64,000 nt of DNA from Alphaproteobacteria bacterium. Lineage in GTDB: Bacteria > Pseudomonadota > Alphaproteobacteria > Micavibrionales > Micavibrionaceae. The notes below the pieces were generated by a model, which was not told the origin of the DNA, did not search any database, and saw only the letters and a program-made list of their open reading frames with translations. The stretch covers positions 157,850 through 221,849 of the forward strand of contig JADLAT010000003.1 in NCBI GenBank assembly GCA_020848095.1, read 5' to 3'. The first letter of the stretch is position 1, and every line of letters starts with the position of its first letter. This document shows positions 63,069 to 64,000 of the stretch, in pieces. The translations under genes were made by a program, and so were the position numbers.

Positions 63069-64000
63069 TGGAAAATCTCTCAACCGAGGCCCTCAGACCC
63101 GATAAAACCGACAAACCCTACTCGATCACCAATCAGGAATTTTTACAGGCGATATATCGTGACCTGCCGGACGGAGTGCGCGGCATGATTGTGAGTTCGG
63201 CAGGCAATCCCGATCTTAAACCGAATGGATATTGGAAGGCCAATCCGCTGGAAAGCAACACGACAATTCCTGAAAACCATAATAATTATTTCAGCGTATC
63301 GGCTTATGCACCCAATGAAAAAGGCAAATATCAACGGCAAAAGAAATGGTTTTGGGGGTTACATGCCGTTATGCTGGATGACATCGGAACAAAAATACCT
63401 GCCGATTCTATCGGTATAGAACCGTCTTGGAAAATAGAAACATCGCCAGGAAATTATCAGTACGGGTATATCCTGAAAGCACCCATCACTGATTCAAAAA
63501 ATGCCGATAATTTAATGAATGCGATTATTGATGCCGAGCTGTGCGATCCTGGCGCAGACGGACCTTGCGCGAGACTGGCGCGGATGCCAGTCGGAATCAA
63601 CGGAAAACACGATCCTATCTTTCAATGCGAATTGGAGGAATGGCACCCTGAGCGCGTATTTACAGCCGAACAGTTGATTGACGGGCTGGGACTGAGCATG
63701 GAAGCATCAGTCAAAAGTCAAACAAAGACACAGATAACGCGGGCATTGAATGAAGGTGAGCCGATTTACCTTCCACGTCCACAGGAAAATCGTATTTTGA
63801 CGGAACTGAGAAAGCGCGATCTTTACAAATCCGCCATCGGTGACGGAAAGCACGACATGACCTGCCCTTGGTGTCATGAACACACAGGCGAGATTGACGG
63901 CGGCACGGCTTATTTCGAGCCTGACTCAAATTTTCCTATCGGCGGATTCCACTGCTTTCATGGTCATTGCGAAGGACGTAACATTCATACCCTTCTTGAA
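63068..64000 (+). CDS. RepB-like DNA primase of the integrative element (3' end outside window)
   Basis: The first 311 codons of an open gene. The N-terminal part (about 20-220) resembles the RepB-family primase domain, with the segments AVMLDDIGTK and SPGNYQYGYIL where a primase active site with paired acidic residues would be. The second part has a zinc-finger-like arrangement CPWCHEHTGE followed by FHCFHGHC, as in phage and plasmid primases. It overlaps the HTH gene stop in TAATG. A helicase domain may follow beyond the window. Confidence 0.75.
   Translation, partial: MENLSTEALRPDKTDKPYSITNQEFLQAIYRDLPDGVRGMIVSSAGNPDLKPNGYWKANPLESNTTIPENHNNYFSVSAYAPNEKGKYQRQKKWFWGLHAVMLDDIGTKIPADSIGIEPSWKIETSPGNYQYGYILKAPITDSKNADNLMNAIIDAELCDPGADGPCARLARMPVGINGKHDPIFQCELEEWHPERVFTAEQLIDGLGLSMEASVKSQTKTQITRALNEGEPIYLPRPQENRILTELRKRDLYKSAIGDGKHDMTCPWCHEHTGEIDGGTAYFEPDSNFPIGGFHCFHGHCEGRNIHTLLE

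Larger units (their letters stand above)
60800..64000 (+). mobile_element. Integrative element inserted at tRNA-Cys (left part)
   Basis: A tyrosine integrase gene starts 176 bases after the tRNA and is followed by an unknown gene, an AlpA/excisionase-type gene and a RepB-like primase gene, all on one strand. This is the make-up of phage-plasmid or satellite islands that integrate at tRNA 3' ends. The right attachment site is outside the window. The left limit is placed at the tRNA 3' half. Confidence 0.75.

Noticed and set aside
1..64000. CRISPR arrays
   Set aside because: No regularly spaced repeats of CRISPR size and no cas genes were seen.

Overview
The window reads as a chromosome segment of an alphaproteobacterium. 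Pointers to the class are a PopZ-like DUF2497 protein, a DUF4164 coiled-coil protein next to zapA, the block yebC-ruvC-ruvA-ruvB-ybgC-tolQ-tolR-tolA-tolB, and a 6S RNA between zapA and a 5-formyltetrahydrofolate cyclo-ligase gene. The genus cannot be fixed from sequence alone; a deep-branching lineage of the Micavibrio type is a guess.

Layout. (1) 1-6157, plus strand: a tightly packed run of housekeeping genes (dacA-type carboxypeptidase, tmk, holB, metG, tatD, a PhnP-like metallo-hydrolase) that runs directly into pseG. (2) 6157-32179: a large surface-glycan locus. It holds candidates for every step from UDP-GlcNAc to CMP-pseudaminic acid (PseB, PseC, a GNAT in the PseH role, PseG, PseI, PseF), a hisF/hisH/amidotransferase trio of the kind that adds acetamidino groups, a second divergent NeuB-type synthase, a formyltransferase, a class III aminotransferase with a Gfo/Idh oxidoreductase, four glycosyltransferases, an ABC flippase, two paralogous capsule-type proteins, a radical SAM/SPASM protein and two methyltransferases. 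(3) 32294-37495: an accessory stretch with cysH, an IS110-family element, a VOC protein and the ectoine operon ectABC. (4) 37544-45420, minus strand: tolBARQ-ybgC, an orphan membrane protein, ruvBAC and yebC. pal is not next to tolB. (5) 45660-49002: a response regulator and its partner, a YmdB-type phosphoesterase, 5-FCL, 6S RNA, zapA and DUF4164. (6) 49192-54870: tkt, gap and a class I aldolase (without pgk), a secreted EndoU-like nuclease and a kinase-like orphan. (7) 54943-60590: epmA, rpmE, valS, popZ-like and pcm. (8) 60749-64000: tRNA-Cys used as the attachment site of an integrative element (tyrosine integrase, unknown protein, AlpA/excisionase-type HTH, RepB-like primase) that runs off the window.

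How it works together. The glycan locus would make a CMP-activated nonulosonic acid, decorate it (acetamidino, formyl, methyl), assemble an oligosaccharide on a lipid and flip it, or transfer the sugar to flagellin or surface protein. Three orphan genes (29844, 41527, 53938) sit as single minus-strand insertions in otherwise conserved neighbourhoods and have no family I recognise, apart from kinase-like motifs in the last.
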